64,000 nucleotides of DNA from Chrysemys picta bellii (taxonomy: Eukaryota > Chordata > Testudines > Emydidae). The stretch lies in contig NC_088795.1 of assembly GCF_011386835.1 (NCBI RefSeq), positions 106,142,434 through 106,206,433 of the forward strand. Direction: 5' to 3'. Every line of letters begins with the position of its first letter. Position 1 is the first letter of the stretch. A program made the position numbers and the translations under genes. Below the pieces are notes generated by a model, which was not told the origin of the DNA, did not search any database, and saw nothing but the letters and a program-made list of their open reading frames with translations. Positions 33,494-46,912 of the stretch are shown here, piece after piece.

Positions 33494-36297
33494 TACATAG
33501 TACTCTACATATAACTGTAATTAAAATCTGTGCTAACTGTTGTAGAAATGTATGATTGTCAACATACCCGTGGATCGAGTTATTGACATGCCTACTTTAT
33601 CAGTGGCCATTATAGCATATGGTCTGACTAAAGGTAATGCAATCAGTATTGTGAAAGAGAAAAAAATGATAGACACAGACACATATGTACCACACTAGGA
33701 TGTGGTGGGTGATTATGAAAAAAAACTGTGTTGCATAATGAACTAATATACAAGTAGCAGGTTGCTGTATGAATAAGGGATGGTGAAATTGGTGGAAAAT
33801 ATCATGATATTTATTTATAAATTCATTATGTGTTGTTTTTGAGACCTCAATGTTTCAAATTGTTTTCACAAATCAACTGACAAAATCACCTTTCTTTCTC
33901 AAAAAAGTAATAGAAAAGGTATGAGACACTCATGTTTGGTAATATTGGGTTGTGGAGAGAAGACAGGAGGGATAGAATATGAGAAAGTCAAGCACATCTT
34001 TGTAACATACCCCAGACACAGATGTACAACGAGGTTATCAACTATATATGGGAACAGAGAGATTGAAGAAGATGAGTATGGAAAATCTTTGTTCTTGGTA
34101 AGAAGAATTTGGTAGTTATTTTTTGTGGTTTCAGTTGACTTTTTCTTTTGGTTATTATAATAAGTTTATATGTTCGCTGCTTTTTTGATGTTTGCTATTA
34201 CATTTCTTTGCAATAAAGGTCAATTGAAGACCACAGATAACTCTCTAATTTATAAAGCACCTCTGGATAAAAGAATATGGAAGTGAATGATTTTGTTTAG
34301 GTCTTAAATATACTGAAGGGCAGGATGATGCTGGTACTCTGCCAAACTATCTTATTGTTTCTGTTTATGACTAGTCTTTACATAACACAATATAAAACTA
34401 ATGAAATATTTTAGTATGACCCTTGACCTACCAAACTTGAAAAATAGTTTGGCAGAAGTAGTACAGAGTTAGGCCCTGCTTTATCTTGTGTTTAACTTTA
34501 AGGATGTACGTAGTCTTATTGACTTCAATGGGATTACTCGTGTTCACAATTAGCTACTTGTATAAGAATTTACTGGCTCAGGGCCTAAAAAGTAGGGAAA
34601 TTTCTGTTGGAAAAAATAAAGTGGATTTTTTTAAAATAAAGCATACTGACTTTTGCTATTTTTATTTATTTATTTGGGGGGTCAGGGCATTCTAGCAAAG
34701 TTTGTCACAATATAATAGTGAGCATTTATCTACATCTTTAATCAGCCACACAATATTGATCAAGAAACAGATCTCTGTAGTACTTAGCAGAGACACAAAC
34801 ATGAAACAATAGGAGTGCTACTAATAAGAATATATTACTAAGGATTGATGTATATGGCTGGGATGCTTGTATAGTGTCTGCCACAACAATGGCTGACTAT
34901 GCACAATAATATAATTTCCTCTCCTAAATGGAGATGAATATTCTATAAATATTTTAAAATGTAAAAGGATACTTTTACAGGTCTCTCATTTGGGAGAGAG
35001 GGAGACTTTTAGATATGAAATACTCAATCTTAAACTTGTCAGGGGTAATTAGCAATGCTGCTAATAAAATACCTGCCCTGGTTAGCAAGCACTTCTTGTT
35101 CCTCATTACCCAAATTACTTTCAGGTCATACATCACAATAATGCCACTTTCATGTTTAATTGCTTAAATAAATGTGTAATTAATGCCTAGTAATGGGATT
35201 ATGGAACTCTGTAGAAATAGTGTTGCACCTTACTTGCGACCATTGGATTTGTTTAGCAGAGTGCAATATTATATTTATCAACCATTATGTAATTAAACAA
35301 GCTAAAATTTAAATGTGTAATTTAATCACTACCTGTGGGAACTACAGAAATGTTTGTATTATGACACTAAGAAAGTTCAAGAAGGCTACTTTCCCTTAGA
35401 ATAACACACAGAACATAAGCAATAATTGTATGATTCGTATATGGTAATCAACATATCTGAACACAAACAATCATAGTAATAAACTTCTGCAAAATAGTGT
35501 GATCAAAAATCTTGAAATAGAACAATTAGTGCAATTTATATATTGCTGTGGGATTTTTAAAAAAAATTACAACAAACCTACATTTAAATATCAAAATATG
35601 GCAAGCCAAATAAGCAAGAAAATGAAATTACAGCTAAAACTCAATCTTTAATCTGTTTTATATTTTGTCAGAATTTAACACTTCTGCTTCCCCCTCCACC
35701 ACAAAAAATAACCACAGCAGAAGATGTGGAATGAATCCTGACCCTACTGAAATTGATAGGAATTTTGCCATTGACTTCAATGGGGCCAATATTTCACCCA
35801 TGATGTATAACATCACATTATGATATAATTCTTTCTGTACCTATGTACAGTGATTCGAGTTCAGGATAGGAGAGTAAGAGAAAAAACATTAGTATATTAG
35901 AAAAACATTAGTAGATAATGGGCCTCATTATCATTGACACTAAAAGATTCCGCTGCACTGCTCTTGTAAATTACCCCTTGAGGCCCCTATACGCTACCAT
36001 CTGGTCCATAATGTAGACTCCAGGTTAACACACTACGATAAGACCTTAATATGGTAACTTATTTTTATGTTTTAGGAACCTAATACCATATGTTAAAGTT
36101 TAGTCAAGAAATAGTAAGAGGTTAGGAGGAAATCCTAGCCTGACTGCACTCAAGGGCAAAACTCCCATTGACTACAATGGGATTAGGACTTCACCCTGGA
36201 TTTGTAAAGGGCCTAAATCGGGCCTTCAATTTTGCAGATGGAATTTTGCACCCAGAAATATTTGTACTTATGATATTTTTGCCCAGAGCTAAGTGGT
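33494..36297. other. AT-rich DNA with recurrent attgacttcaatggg motif
   Basis: No exon is supported. The motif occurs at 34518-34532, 35769-35785 and, with one change, 36166-36181. Confidence 0.4.
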
Positions 36298-36560
36298 TCA
36301 TAGATTTTTAAGGCCAGAAGGGACCATTACCTCATCTAATCTGCTCTCAGGTATAACACAGGGCATAGAATCCCAACCACTATTTCCTGCACCAAGTCCA
36401 TAATTTCTGGTTGAACTAGAACATATTTCTTGCAAAGGCATCTAAATAATGGAGAATACATCACATCCCTAGCCAAGTCATTTGTCTAGCTTCAGCTTCT
36501 AGTTTTAATAGACCACAATCCAATCACTTCTTAACTTTCTTTCCTCTGGAAATTCCCCAC
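36298..36560 (-). mobile_element. CR1-like LINE 3' fragment
   Basis: Plus-strand phrases catagatttttaaggccaga, agggaccattacctcatcta and ctgctctcaggtataacaca resemble the reversed 3' end of a CR1-like LINE. It is degenerate, and the coding part is not readable. Confidence 0.6.
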
Positions 36561-38659
36561 TGTTCCCAGATTTGTTAAAAATAAACATCTGTTGATTTAT
36601 AATTGTGTCCAAGGAATGCTGGGTTTAAAAGTCTCAATTTGTGTTTCATGAACTTGGGGCTTGTTCAGGGCCATTCCAGTCACCAATATAATTTGCAACA
36701 GACTTAAACTTGGTTTAAATTATGCCAGATGCCATTGACCCTTGTAGGCTGTTCCAAAGACCAAGGATCAATCTGTAATAAGGGTGCCCTTGATCTGACC
36801 TCTTTTCCTTTACCATCTCAGCAAATGGAGGACTCAGAGTCCTGTAGAGATTACAGAGACACAGGACATTGCGGCTGGGTTGAATGCAACACTGTCTTCA
36901 TTTCTTGTTCACACAGATTTTCCTCCTTTATTATATGATCCCTAGGGGCCCCTTTGAATAGTGGCTCTAAACACTAAGATGCACTGCCACTTAATAATTG
37001 TCCTATGTAAGGGGATTCTTCAGCTGGCTAGATTTTCCTTCTTTGTGGCAACTTTTCATCAGGAGATGTGTAAAGCTGCTCAAATGGACTTGAAAATCAT
37101 GCCCTAGATATTTAACAACCTGATTTGTAGGCACAGTCAGGCAGTTGGATGTTGTAATTCTATGATATGAACCTGCAAAAAAAAAAGGGGGGGATGCTAT
37201 TATTTATGGGCATAATTGCATAATTGAGGCCGTCTATGAAACTCAGGCCCTAAGTATAAGTGTTGCAGAAGAAAGTTGGGATGGGTGGGAGGTCAGTGTG
37301 GGGGAGATTCTTAAATTGGAAAAACTAGAAACTTATGAAAGTATACAGTATTGCAGAGCGTTGGTAGTGTTATGAAATAAAAAACTGATGCTGTGCTTTT
37401 GATAGAAGAGATATACGAGGTAAAAATAATTTAAAATTGCTCATACAGGATGACAGCTCAAGATATTAAAGAACAAATAGATTAAGCAAGTAAGTATATG
37501 GGGAATTAAAACTTATACAAAAGAAGAACTTGGAAAAGCAACTATTGGCTCTTCACAGAAATGTTTCATTAGTGGAAATGCCAAACAAATTGTCCAAGGA
37601 ATAGCTTTGTTAAGCCCAAAGCTGATGCTTAAAATCTGCAGACAGAGAAGGATAAATATCCCATGTACAGTAAGTAATCTCACTAAAATTGAGGCAGATC
37701 TTCTATCAAGTTATATCCAGTACATAGATAATATAATTCATGTAGCGGCACTAGAATCAAAGGGCCATGTCCTCAGCAGATGTAAATTGATATAACTCCA
37801 CTGAAAACAATAACACTGCATCAGTTTCTTCACCAAAATGTAACTTTGATTAGAGATCCTGGACTTACAAGTTTCAGTTTTAACATAACATCTTTTTAAT
37901 AAGAAGACTGGGCCACAAGATATCAGATGTTAATAATATCTACTGTCTTGAAATACAAAATTAATTAAATCATGATTAATTCTCAGACAAGTAACAAGTG
38001 CTTATAGGGCTTGCTGTGTTTGAGAGATCAAATTGGAATTTTCAAAATGTACATTGAAAAAGCAATGTCTAATTTAACATTAATGTTGGGGGAAAGACTA
38101 GGAGCAGAGTAACTTATTAAAGAAACTAATTCCATAGATGTGTGATAATAGTTGGTCACGGTTATATAGTCTCAGTCAGTCCAGAAGCATATGAGCATAG
38201 GTAAGATCTTAAATGTATTGAAATATTGAAGAAAATAATATGAACCAATAAGACAGAGAGCTATTGATTTACACCCATTGAAGGTCTATCCCACTGTTAT
38301 AGTGTGGGTTACTTCTTGACACATTTCATCCATCTTTAAAATGTAGAATTTTTTCTTAATATTTCATTCAGTACATTCAGGATTTCAGACTCATATGCTG
38401 CTTTGACTAAAATCAGCATAACTTTGACAATTTACACTAGCTGAGAATCTTCTCTTGTGTCTTTGCTCCCCACACCTGTCGCTGATCCACATAAGAGGCT
38501 ACTACAGCTGTTAGCTAACAGAGTTACTATTTTAACTCTAGATCATGCTCTTAGCACTGAATGTCCCAGGTTGAAATCCCTCTAACTCAAGCAGAGGGGT
38601 TGTATTATATATTTTCATAAATGGACTGAGTAATAAGATCATCATCATTGTATGCAGCA
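36561..38659. other. AT-rich DNA, nothing recognised
   Basis: No gene or repeat is supported. Confidence 0.45.
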
Positions 38660-38884
38660 TCATTGTAGCCATGTTGGTCCCTGGATATTAGAGATACAAG
38701 GCAGGTGAGATAAAATCTTTTATTGGACCAACTTCTCTTGGTGAGAGAGACAAGCTTACAAACTTACGCAAAGCTCTTCTTCAGGTCTGGGAAGAAGATC
38801 TGTATGTAAGCTTGAAAGCTTGTCTCTCTCACTAACAGAGGTTGATCCAATGAAAGATATTACCTCACTTACCTTGTCTCTCTA
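38660..38884. repeat. Snap-back (fold-back) repeat
   Basis: The head has tgtagccatgttggtccctg (38664-38683). The arms are 38690-38757 and 38816-38883 (68 bases each, mostly complementary by eye), sharing tattggaccaacttctcttg and its inverted partner. Between the arms lies cttcttcaggtctgggaag. It has the same architecture as 17223-17440. Confidence 0.88.
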
Positions 38885-41800
38885 AGAACAGCATTGAACA
38901 GTTGAATTCAGAAATTTAAAATCAATTTTATTTTTGAAAAACATTGACACTTGTATAAGTAAAAAAAAAGCATGACTATGATGGGCTAATGAAAAAGAAT
39001 CATACAGCAAGCAGAAATGAATAATGGCTGTACACATTAAACACAACAATGGATATTTTGCAAAGAAAGACAAATAATGACACACCTATAGAAAGTTTCT
39101 GACAGAAATAAAAAATGGAAAATCCCGAGGCTCTATTGCTAACTAATAGACTGATCCAGCTTTTATTGCTTTAATAGGCTTTGGATCCAATCTGGGGAAA
39201 CCATAGTGGGGCATGAGGGAGCAATTTGTCGCAGTGTAGTGCTACACCCCATCCTGAGGGGCTGTAGCAGGCTAGTGCAGTTCCAACATTAACAGAAGTA
39301 CCTGTTTTCTTGCATAATCCCTGCTAAGCACCTCTCATAAGCCATATCCTGCACCATGGAGGTTTATAATTTACTTCATTGGGAATAGGATTGGGTTATG
39401 GTGTGGATGAGGATTCCATGTCAATGCACTCGGCAGTGAGCTCCCCTCTTTTTGGTACTGTGTAGCCATGCAGAAAGGAATGGTGGCACAAATAGGGGAC
39501 GCTCACAATCCCAAGCATGAGGAACTTAACGCATTGTGTAGTTTCTGCCTTTACACCCACCAAGTATGTTTGCACATCTCTCTTCCATATAATGGAGGGT
39601 CAAATCCTACAGAAGTGTCAAAGTGCTCCATACTTGCCCAAGCAAAGAGAATGGTTATGATGCAAGATATAGGGGTGGATACCATCAGTCATTTAAAGAC
39701 ACTTAACATTTCAAAAAAATGAATGGGGGGATGGGAAGGGAACAAGAGAATAGCATGTGTAGACCTGGTGATGTGAAGTTTTGAGAAATACAGCCATCAG
39801 GATTGTGAAGGAGATGGCATATAATGCAAAATGCATGTGTTCATTATTCTGTGAATGTCTTTTGAGAGGGAAACCAACACAGGTCTTCCCCTAAAAAATC
39901 TCATTAAAGAGGCCAAATCAGCTGTAGCAATTTGTATTTCTGAGACAAAAATCACTTTTACAGTTAATCAGAAAGAAAGCTGTGCCTTATCCTGCCACCT
40001 GAGGTTCCATATTTACTGGTAAAAACCCAGCCCTTTCCAGAGGATAGAATAGCTAACTTTTGAACCTCTCCTTTCACCCTGCAAGAAAGAGCCCACAACA
40101 ATACTAAGAGAAAAGTCTATAGCTATAATATCAACTGGAAATGAACTCATTCTTTTTTTTATGCTCACATGGTAGCAGCTTCAACTGAACTGATTACCTG
40201 TGATCACATCTTAGAATTGATTTCTATGTGCATCAATCTTGGGAACGGTAACAAAGATTTCTACCGGTGTGCATGACTTGAGATTACTATGAAGTCCTTC
40301 AGCTTCATCATGCATACTTGGCTTTATAGCTAGTAAGTTTGCTCAGGGAATTAAAAATATCCTTTAAGTCGCAAAGAAGCTATCAGATGTGAGTGGAAGT
40401 TTGATAAATTGCATGTGGGAGTGAGCTGGCTAAATGTTAGTTACAGCCAAAAATTAGTTGTGACTCATGACATCATCCAGGAACTACCTATGTTTATCCT
40501 GTGAATATTTTCAATGGGTCACTCAAAGAACTGAAAGCCTGATTTAACTCCCATTGAAGAAACTTGAAAGACTTTCATTCATCAGGGAGAGCTGGATTAG
40601 ACCCTGATGGACAACTTAGAGTTGCTATTTAAAGGTGATAAGATTAATAGTATATTAACAATGAATAAAAGAACTAGTTGAGATTAAATAATTATTGATT
40701 TGAACTTTCAGTCAAAATTCAGACGGCACCTTGAGCTGACATTTCTCAGGTTTAAAAAAAAGGTTGGTAATTTTCCTCTTACTATTTTTCATTTCTGGAC
40801 TAAGAGTGCAAGTGACAAAATATCACAACAATGGTGAATCTCTGACAGAGTTGTCATCCCAGATGAAAGCAAGAAGAATTAGAAAGTTGAATTCATGAGA
40901 TTTTGGCTCAGATTTTTAGATACAAGTTAAAATAAGCTTCACTCAGTTGCCTGTGAAAGGTGTTGTACCAAAACCAAAAATGGCAAGTATGAACTCTTTT
41001 GCCATTATTACAGAAAAAGGTGTCACAAATCACATTTCAATAATATAGTTTTACTTATTTTCACCATACTTTGTACTAGCCAAATTTCAAACAGAGAGTT
41101 ATATTTGAGTGTTCATTAATGCAGCAAAGGAGAGGGAGATAAATTGCATTGTTCCCAAAAGAAAATCATGCTAACTTTCAGGCATGTAAGTCAGATAGCC
41201 CTTAACGTGAATATGGTGAATTAGGTTTCTTTCCTTTTCATCTTATTAAATAGACACTGACCAATGAGGCTAACATGACCTTTCCTTTCCTCAAGGGCAA
41301 TAAGGAAGATGATTATATCCTCTTGCATCCCCATGATGACATCAATTATTGAATTGTCTGATACAAATATGAAAGTGGAATAAAAATAAGGGCTAGATCT
41401 GCAGGAAATTTTGTTCAAACTTGAGACAAAATGTTTTATACTCGTTTTGTCTTGTTAAAATGTGTACTTTTTTCTGGTACAATTTTGAATATAAGACTAT
41501 GTGTCACAAGGTGATTTCCTCCAGATCCACATGCTGGCTTTCTCAGCCTTTCCTTCTGGAATCTAAATTCTGATATGGGCTTAGAACTTATATTCCATAT
41601 AAGTTCTTAGTTCCAATATTGGCTTCCATCAGTGTTGTATCTGAGAGCCTGCAATGCATTTAAATAAATCTCTTTTTTCTCATCATATAGGAGTAAAATG
41701 CTTGAATAAAGTTAAGTGATGTGTGTGTGTGTGTGTTTTATTTGATGAATGCTAGTTCAAAGAGTTGGGACATTTGGTTCTGAAGGCAGTGACATTAGAT

Positions 41801-42970
41801 GTCAATACAATCTTTTGCATGAGTGAGTTCCACAGTCCAGGTCCCATTCTTGTGGAAGTCCTGTTTTGTGCATTCATGGATCTTCACCTATTGCATTGTC
41901 CCCATGGAGTGTAGCTGTCATGAAGAGTTATGGTAGTACCATGCAATGGATCCTCACTTCCTGCGGTCCCTGAAAATCAATCTTAGAACATGATTCTGCA
42001 TTAAGTGAAATGCTCCTGGAAACCTTCATTAGTTAATATACAGGCTACTGGATTGTGCATCAGTTGGAGGTCCTTCGAGAATGTGATGTCATTCCTAGAT
42101 ATGAGTTGCAGCAAACTACAATGGCCTGTGAGAGCAAAGATAGAGCAGAAGATGTTTAGGGGTCATTAAGACAAAGAATTGTAACAGAGTGGAGACTAGT
42201 CTGTCAATAGAACAGTATTTTCCTCCAGTGCCCTCTGGAAACTCCTAAACTTATTTTATCCTCCCAGGGTGAACCATTAAAATGGGTCCACTTCCTGATG
42301 GGAGAAAAGTTTCCCAGTTCCAAATTGAAGAAGATAATTGTAGGTCCATGATAGGCACTCAAACACTGACCAATATATGCTGGGATTGTGTGTGTGTGTA
42401 TGTATAATCACATTATCAATATGTATCATTCACACCACATATATTTGTATGTATTAAGCAATGAAGCACATGATCTCAATATAGCATTATGTAGTGTATG
42501 TATTTCAAACCATTACATGGCCTGAATTGGCCTATGTCTTTCTATAATCCTGTTCACTTGTTATAACTATCCTATAACACTTTGCAAAGCTGAAGTCAGG
42601 CTTGATATTAAAAAATAAGAAACATGTCAAAGGCATAGTACATTAATGTTCTGCCCTGGTACAAGCTGGAGAAGTACCTTCATGGACCAGTACCTAGAAT
42701 GCTAAAATCCAAAACAATGATAAGGAAAGATACAGAAGTTAAGGAACTGGGCCAAACTGGTGGATTGGATTTCAATGACATGTAAAAAACTATCAACTAT
42801 AAATATCACCAATGTGTACCTTTGGGACCACATATTCTGTGTAAGGTAAACTTAACAATGCTTCACAAGACAGCTTCCTAGAAACTGATATTGTATTGAA
42901 CTTTTGTCTTCTACTATATTATTATTGACTTTGAGCAATAAACCTGACTGATATTGATTATTTGGTCTCT
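38885..42970. other. AT-rich DNA, nothing recognised
   Basis: No exon or repeat family is supported. Short GT runs occur at about 41720-41737 and 42388-42400. Confidence 0.45.
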
Positions 42971-43062
42971 TAGAATCATAGAATCATAGAATATCAGAGT
43001 TGGAAGGGACCTCAAGAGGTCATCTAGTCCAACCCCCTGCTCAAAGCAGGACCAATTCCCAG

Positions 43063-44546
43063 CTAAATCATCCCAGCCAGGGCTTTGTCAAGCCGGGCCT
43101 TAAAAACCTCCAAGGAAGGAGACTCCACCACCTCCCTAGGTAACGCATTCCAGTGTTTCACCACCCTCCTAATGAAATAGTTTTTCCTGATATCCAACCT
43201 GGACCTCCCCCACTGCAACTTGAGACCATTGCTCCTTGTTCTGTCATCTGCCACCACTGACAACAGCCGAGCTCCATCCTCTTTGGAACCCCCCTTCAGG
43301 TAGTTGAAGGCTGCTATCAAATCCCCCCTCATTCTTCTCTTCTGGAGACTAAACAATCCCAGTTCCCTCAGCCTCTCCTCATAAGTCATGTGCTCCAGAC
43401 CCCTAATCATTTTTGTTGCCCTCCGCTGGACTCTTTCCAATTTTTCCACATCCTTCTTGTAGTGTGGGGCCCAAAACTGGACACAGTATTCCAGATGAGG
43501 CCTCACCAATGTCGAATAAAGGGGAACGATCACGTTCCTCGATCTGCTTTCAATGCCCCTACTTATACAGCCCAAAATGCCGTTAGCCTTCTTGGCAACA
43601 AGAGCACACTGTTGACTCATATCCAGCTTCTCATCCACTGTGACCCCTAGGTCCTTTTCTGCAGAACTGCTACCTAGCCATTCGGTCCCTGGTCTGTAGC
43701 AGTGCATGGGATTCTTCCGTCCTAAGTGCAGGACTCTGCACTTGTCCTTGTTGAACCTCATCAGGTTTTTTTTGTCCCAATCCTCTAATTTGTCTAGGTC
43801 CCTCTGTATCTGATCCCTACCCTCTAGTGTATCTACCACGCCTCCTAGTTTAGTGTCATCTGCAAACTTGCTGAGAATGCAGTCCACACCATCCTCCAGA
43901 TCATTAATAAAGATATTAAACAAAACCGGCCCCAGGACCGACCCTTGGGGCACTCCGCTTGAAACCGGCTGCCAATTAGACATGGAGCCATTGATCACTA
44001 CCCGTTGAGCCCGACGATCTAGCCAGCTTTCTATCCACCTTACAGTCCATTCATCCAGCCCATACTTCTTTAACTTGGCAGCAAGAATACTGTGGGAGAC
44101 CGTATCAAAAGCTTTGCTAAAGTCAAGGAATAACACATCCACTGCTTTCCCCTCATCCACAGAGCCAGTTATCTCATCATAGAAGGCAATTAGGTTAGTC
44201 AGGCACGACTTCCCCTTCGTGAATCCATGCTGACTGTTCCTGATCACTTTCCTCTCCTCTAAATGTTTCATAATTGATTCCTTGAGGACCTGCTCCATGA
44301 TTTTTCCAGGGACTGAGGTGAGGCTGACTGGCCTGTAGTTCCCCGGATCCTCCTTCTTCCCTTTTTTAAAGATGGGCACTACATTAGCCTTTTTCCAGTC
44401 ATCTGGGACCTCCCCCGATCGCCATGAGTTTTCAAAAATAATGGCTAATGGCTCTGCAATCTCACCCACCAACTCCTTTAGCACCCTCAGATGCAGCGCA
44501 TCCGGCCCCATGGACTTGTGCAGGTCCAGTTTTTCTAAATAGTCCC
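43063..44546 (-). pseudogene. CR1 reverse transcriptase, 482+ codons open
   Basis: The open part from the internal Met at 44511 is 482 codons long. It contains the fingers motif [16 protein letters not shown] (residues about 58-73), motif [16 protein letters not shown] (about 129-143) with the first catalytic Asp, [20 protein letters not shown] (about 186-205), and the catalytic FADD box (about 216-219), followed by the CR1 C-terminal region to KALAGMI. Catalytic residues are kept. It is only the C-terminal part of the CR1 second ORF; the N-terminal part continues beyond the LTR at 45741. The frame is the same on both sides, since the inserted 1194 bases are a multiple of three. The cause of death is the LTR, an upstream frameshift and truncation. 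Confidence 0.93.
44542..44546. repeat. Left target duplication of the solo LTR
   Basis: GTCCC, matched by GTCCC at 45736-45740. A preceding A on the left also matches the last LTR base, so 6 bp is possible. Confidence 0.8.
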
Positions 44547-45042
44547 TGTGACGTTGTGCAGTCTATATGGTTTTATAAAAACTTGATAATAAGTCAATAT
44601 AATGTAACTGAGATAGTTTTAGAGAAAATACGGTAATAAGTGAATGTAACGTAACTGGGATATGCCTCATGCAAAAGGTCTCTTGTAAGGTATCATTACA
44701 AAGCTTATAATCTACTGCGTATGATCATCTGATTTGTATAAATGTACCACTCTTGTATCTAAAACTAGAAATATAAAATGTAAATCTAAGGGCCTATTGT
44801 AATTGTGTAAAGTGTGGACCATTAATGATGGTTTGGAATCTTGATGACTCCCATTGTCTGCAGATGGCTGTATTTACCTGTGAGTCTTCCTGTATATGTG
44901 TGTGCTGGCAAGTGAGTAATGAAGTCTTGCAGTGACATGTGATCATGTCACCTGAACTGGAATCCATCTTTAACCTGGTGCTTTTCCAGTGAAGGGGAGA
45001 TGGAAAACCAGAGAGACAAAGAGTTCCCGCCTTATGCAAAAG

Positions 45043-45052
45043 ATATATAAAG
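45043..45052 (+). promoter_or_regulatory. TATA box of the LTR
   Basis: atatataaag lies about 280 bases before the LTR polyadenylation signal, in the same orientation. Confidence 0.65.
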
Positions 45053-45326
45053 GGGGGAAGAGAACAGAGAGGGAGAGGAGCCATCATGAAGAATTCCCTA
45101 GCTACCACCTGAGCTGCAACAAGAGCTGTACCAGGGGAAAGAATTGTGCCCAGGCCTGGAAGATGTCCAGTCTGAGAAAAACTTACTGAAGCATCTCTGA
45201 GGGTGAGATTATCTGTATTTAGTTTGATTAGGCATAGATTTGAGCATTTTTTTTTATTTTGCTTGGTGACTTACTTTGTTCTGTCTGTTACTACTTTGAA
45301 CCACTTAAATCCTACTGTCTGTATTT

Positions 45327-45332
45327 AATAAA
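45327..45332 (+). promoter_or_regulatory. Polyadenylation signal of the LTR
   Basis: aataaa within an A/T-rich context (tatttaataaaatcac). Confidence 0.65.
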
Positions 45333-45740
45333 ATCACTTTTTATTTAGTAATTTACTCAGTATGTATTAATACCTGGGGGAGCAAACAGCTGTGCATATC
45401 TCTCTATCAGTGTTATAGAGGGCGAACAATTTATGAGTTTGCCCTGCATAAGCTTTATGCAGAGTAAAACGGATTTATCTGGGTTTAGACCCCATTGGGA
45501 GTTGGGCATCTGAGTGCTAAAGACAAGCACACTACTGTGAGCTGTTTTCAGGTAAACTTGCAGCTTTGGGACAGGAGATTCAGACCCTGGATCTGTGTCT
45601 GGAGCCAGACGGGAGTGTCTGGCTCAGCAAGACAGGGTGCTGGAGTCCTGAGCTGGCAGGGAAAGCAGAAGCGGGGTAGTCTTTGCACATCGGGTGGCAG
45701 CTCCCAAGGGGGTTTCTGTGATCCAACCCGTCACAGTCCC

Positions 45741-46912
45741 GAACCACTTCTTTCTCCACAGAGGGTTCGTCACCTTCTCCCCATGCTGTACTGCCCAGTG
45801 CAGCAATCTGGGAGCTGACCTTGTGCGTGAAGACAGAGGCAAAAAAATCATTGAGTACATTAGCTTTTTCCACATCCTCGGTCACTAGGTTGCCTCCCTC
45901 ATTCAGTAAGGGGCCCACACTTTCCTTGATTTTCTTCTTGTTGCTAACATACCTGAAGAAACCCTTCTTGTTACTCTTAACATCCCTTGCTAACTGCAAC
46001 TCCAAGTGTGATTTGGCCTTCCTGATTTCACTCCTGCACACCTGAGCAATATTTTTATACTCCTCCCTGGTCATTTGTTCAATCTTCCACTTCTTGTAAG
46101 CTTCTTTTTTGCGTTTAAGATCAGCAAGGATTTCACTGTTTAGCCAACCTGGTCGCCTGCCATATTTACTATTCTTTCTACACATCGGGATGGTTTGTTC
46201 CTGCAACCTCAATAAGGATTCTTTAAAATACAGCCAGCTCTCCTGGACCCCTTTGCCCTTCATGTTATTCTCCCAGGGGATCCTGCCCATTTGTTCCCTG
46301 AGGGAGTCAAAGTCTGCTTTTCTGAAGTCCAGGGTCCATATTCTGCTGCTCTCCTTTCTTCCTTTTGTCAGGATCCTGAACTCGACCATCTCATGGTCAC
46401 TGCCTCCCAGGTTCCCATCCACTTTTGCTTCCCCTACTAGTTCTTCCCTGTTGGTGAGTAGCAGGTCAAGAAAAGCTTTGCCCCTAGTTGGTTCCTCCAG
46501 CACTTGCACCAGGAAATTGTCCCCTACACTTCCCAAAAATTTTCCTGGATTGCCTGTGCACCGTTGTATTGCTCTCCCAGCAGATATCAGGGTGATTAAA
46601 GTCTCCCATGAGAACCAGGGCCTGCGATCTAGCAACTTCTGCTAGTTGCCAGAAGAAAGCCTCGTCCACCTCACCCCCCTGGTCTGGTGGTCTATAGCAG
46701 ACTCCAACCATGACATCACCCTTGTTGCTCACATTTCCCAACTTTATCCAGAGACTCTCAGGTTTTTCTGCAGTTTCATACTGGAACTCTGAGCAGTCAT
46801 ACTCCTCTCTTACATACAACGCAACTTCCCCACCTTTTCTGCCCTGCCTGTCCTTCCTGAACAGTTTATATCCGTCCATGACAGTACTCCAGTCATGTGA
46901 GTTATCCCACCA
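45741..46912 (-). pseudogene. CR1 endonuclease and N-terminal part of the second ORF
   Basis: The minus strand encodes an endonuclease piece (46912 down to about 46540) with GDVMVGVCYRPPDQGG and LMGDFNHPDICWESN, the signature of apurinic-type LINE endonucleases. The linker region follows in a second frame (about 46560-45741): VLEEPTRGKAFLDLLLTN, SDHEMVEF, RRPGWLNSEILADLKRKK and RYVSNKKKIKESVGPLL. The two frames overlap, which indicates a single 1-base indel near 46530-46545. The downstream end (VEKEVVRDC) meets the LTR. Loss of the first 5' part and the frameshift make it a pseudogene. Confidence 0.9.

Larger units (their letters stand above)
44547..45735 (+). mobile_element. Solo LTR of an endogenous retrovirus-like element
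   Basis: The element begins TGTGACG and ends CGTCACA (a 7-bp inverted repeat containing the TG..CA ends), is flanked by GTCCC on both sides and lacks any gag, pol or env coding region. It is 1189 bases. A TATA box (atatataaag, 45043-45052) and polyadenylation signal (aataaa, 45327-45332) in the same orientation place U3 at about 44547-45070, R at about 45075-45350 and U5 after that. These features fit a solo LTR left by recombination between two LTRs. The insertion is inside CR1 coding sequence, so it is younger than that CR1. The family was not identified. Confidence 0.85.
42971..46912 (-). mobile_element. CR1 LINE, nearly intact coding, split by a solo LTR
   Basis: The 3' end on the minus strand has the CR1 terminal 8-mer repeat (gaatcata/gaatcata at 42973-42990 on the plus strand). 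The coding region runs from the endonuclease (about 46912 down) through the reverse transcriptase to a stop at 43063. The element is 5' truncated within the endonuclease near WWDNSHDWSTV. Without the LTR and its duplication it is about 2750 bases. It is the best preserved LINE in the window and shares its 3' end with the SINE at 744-925. Confidence 0.95.
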
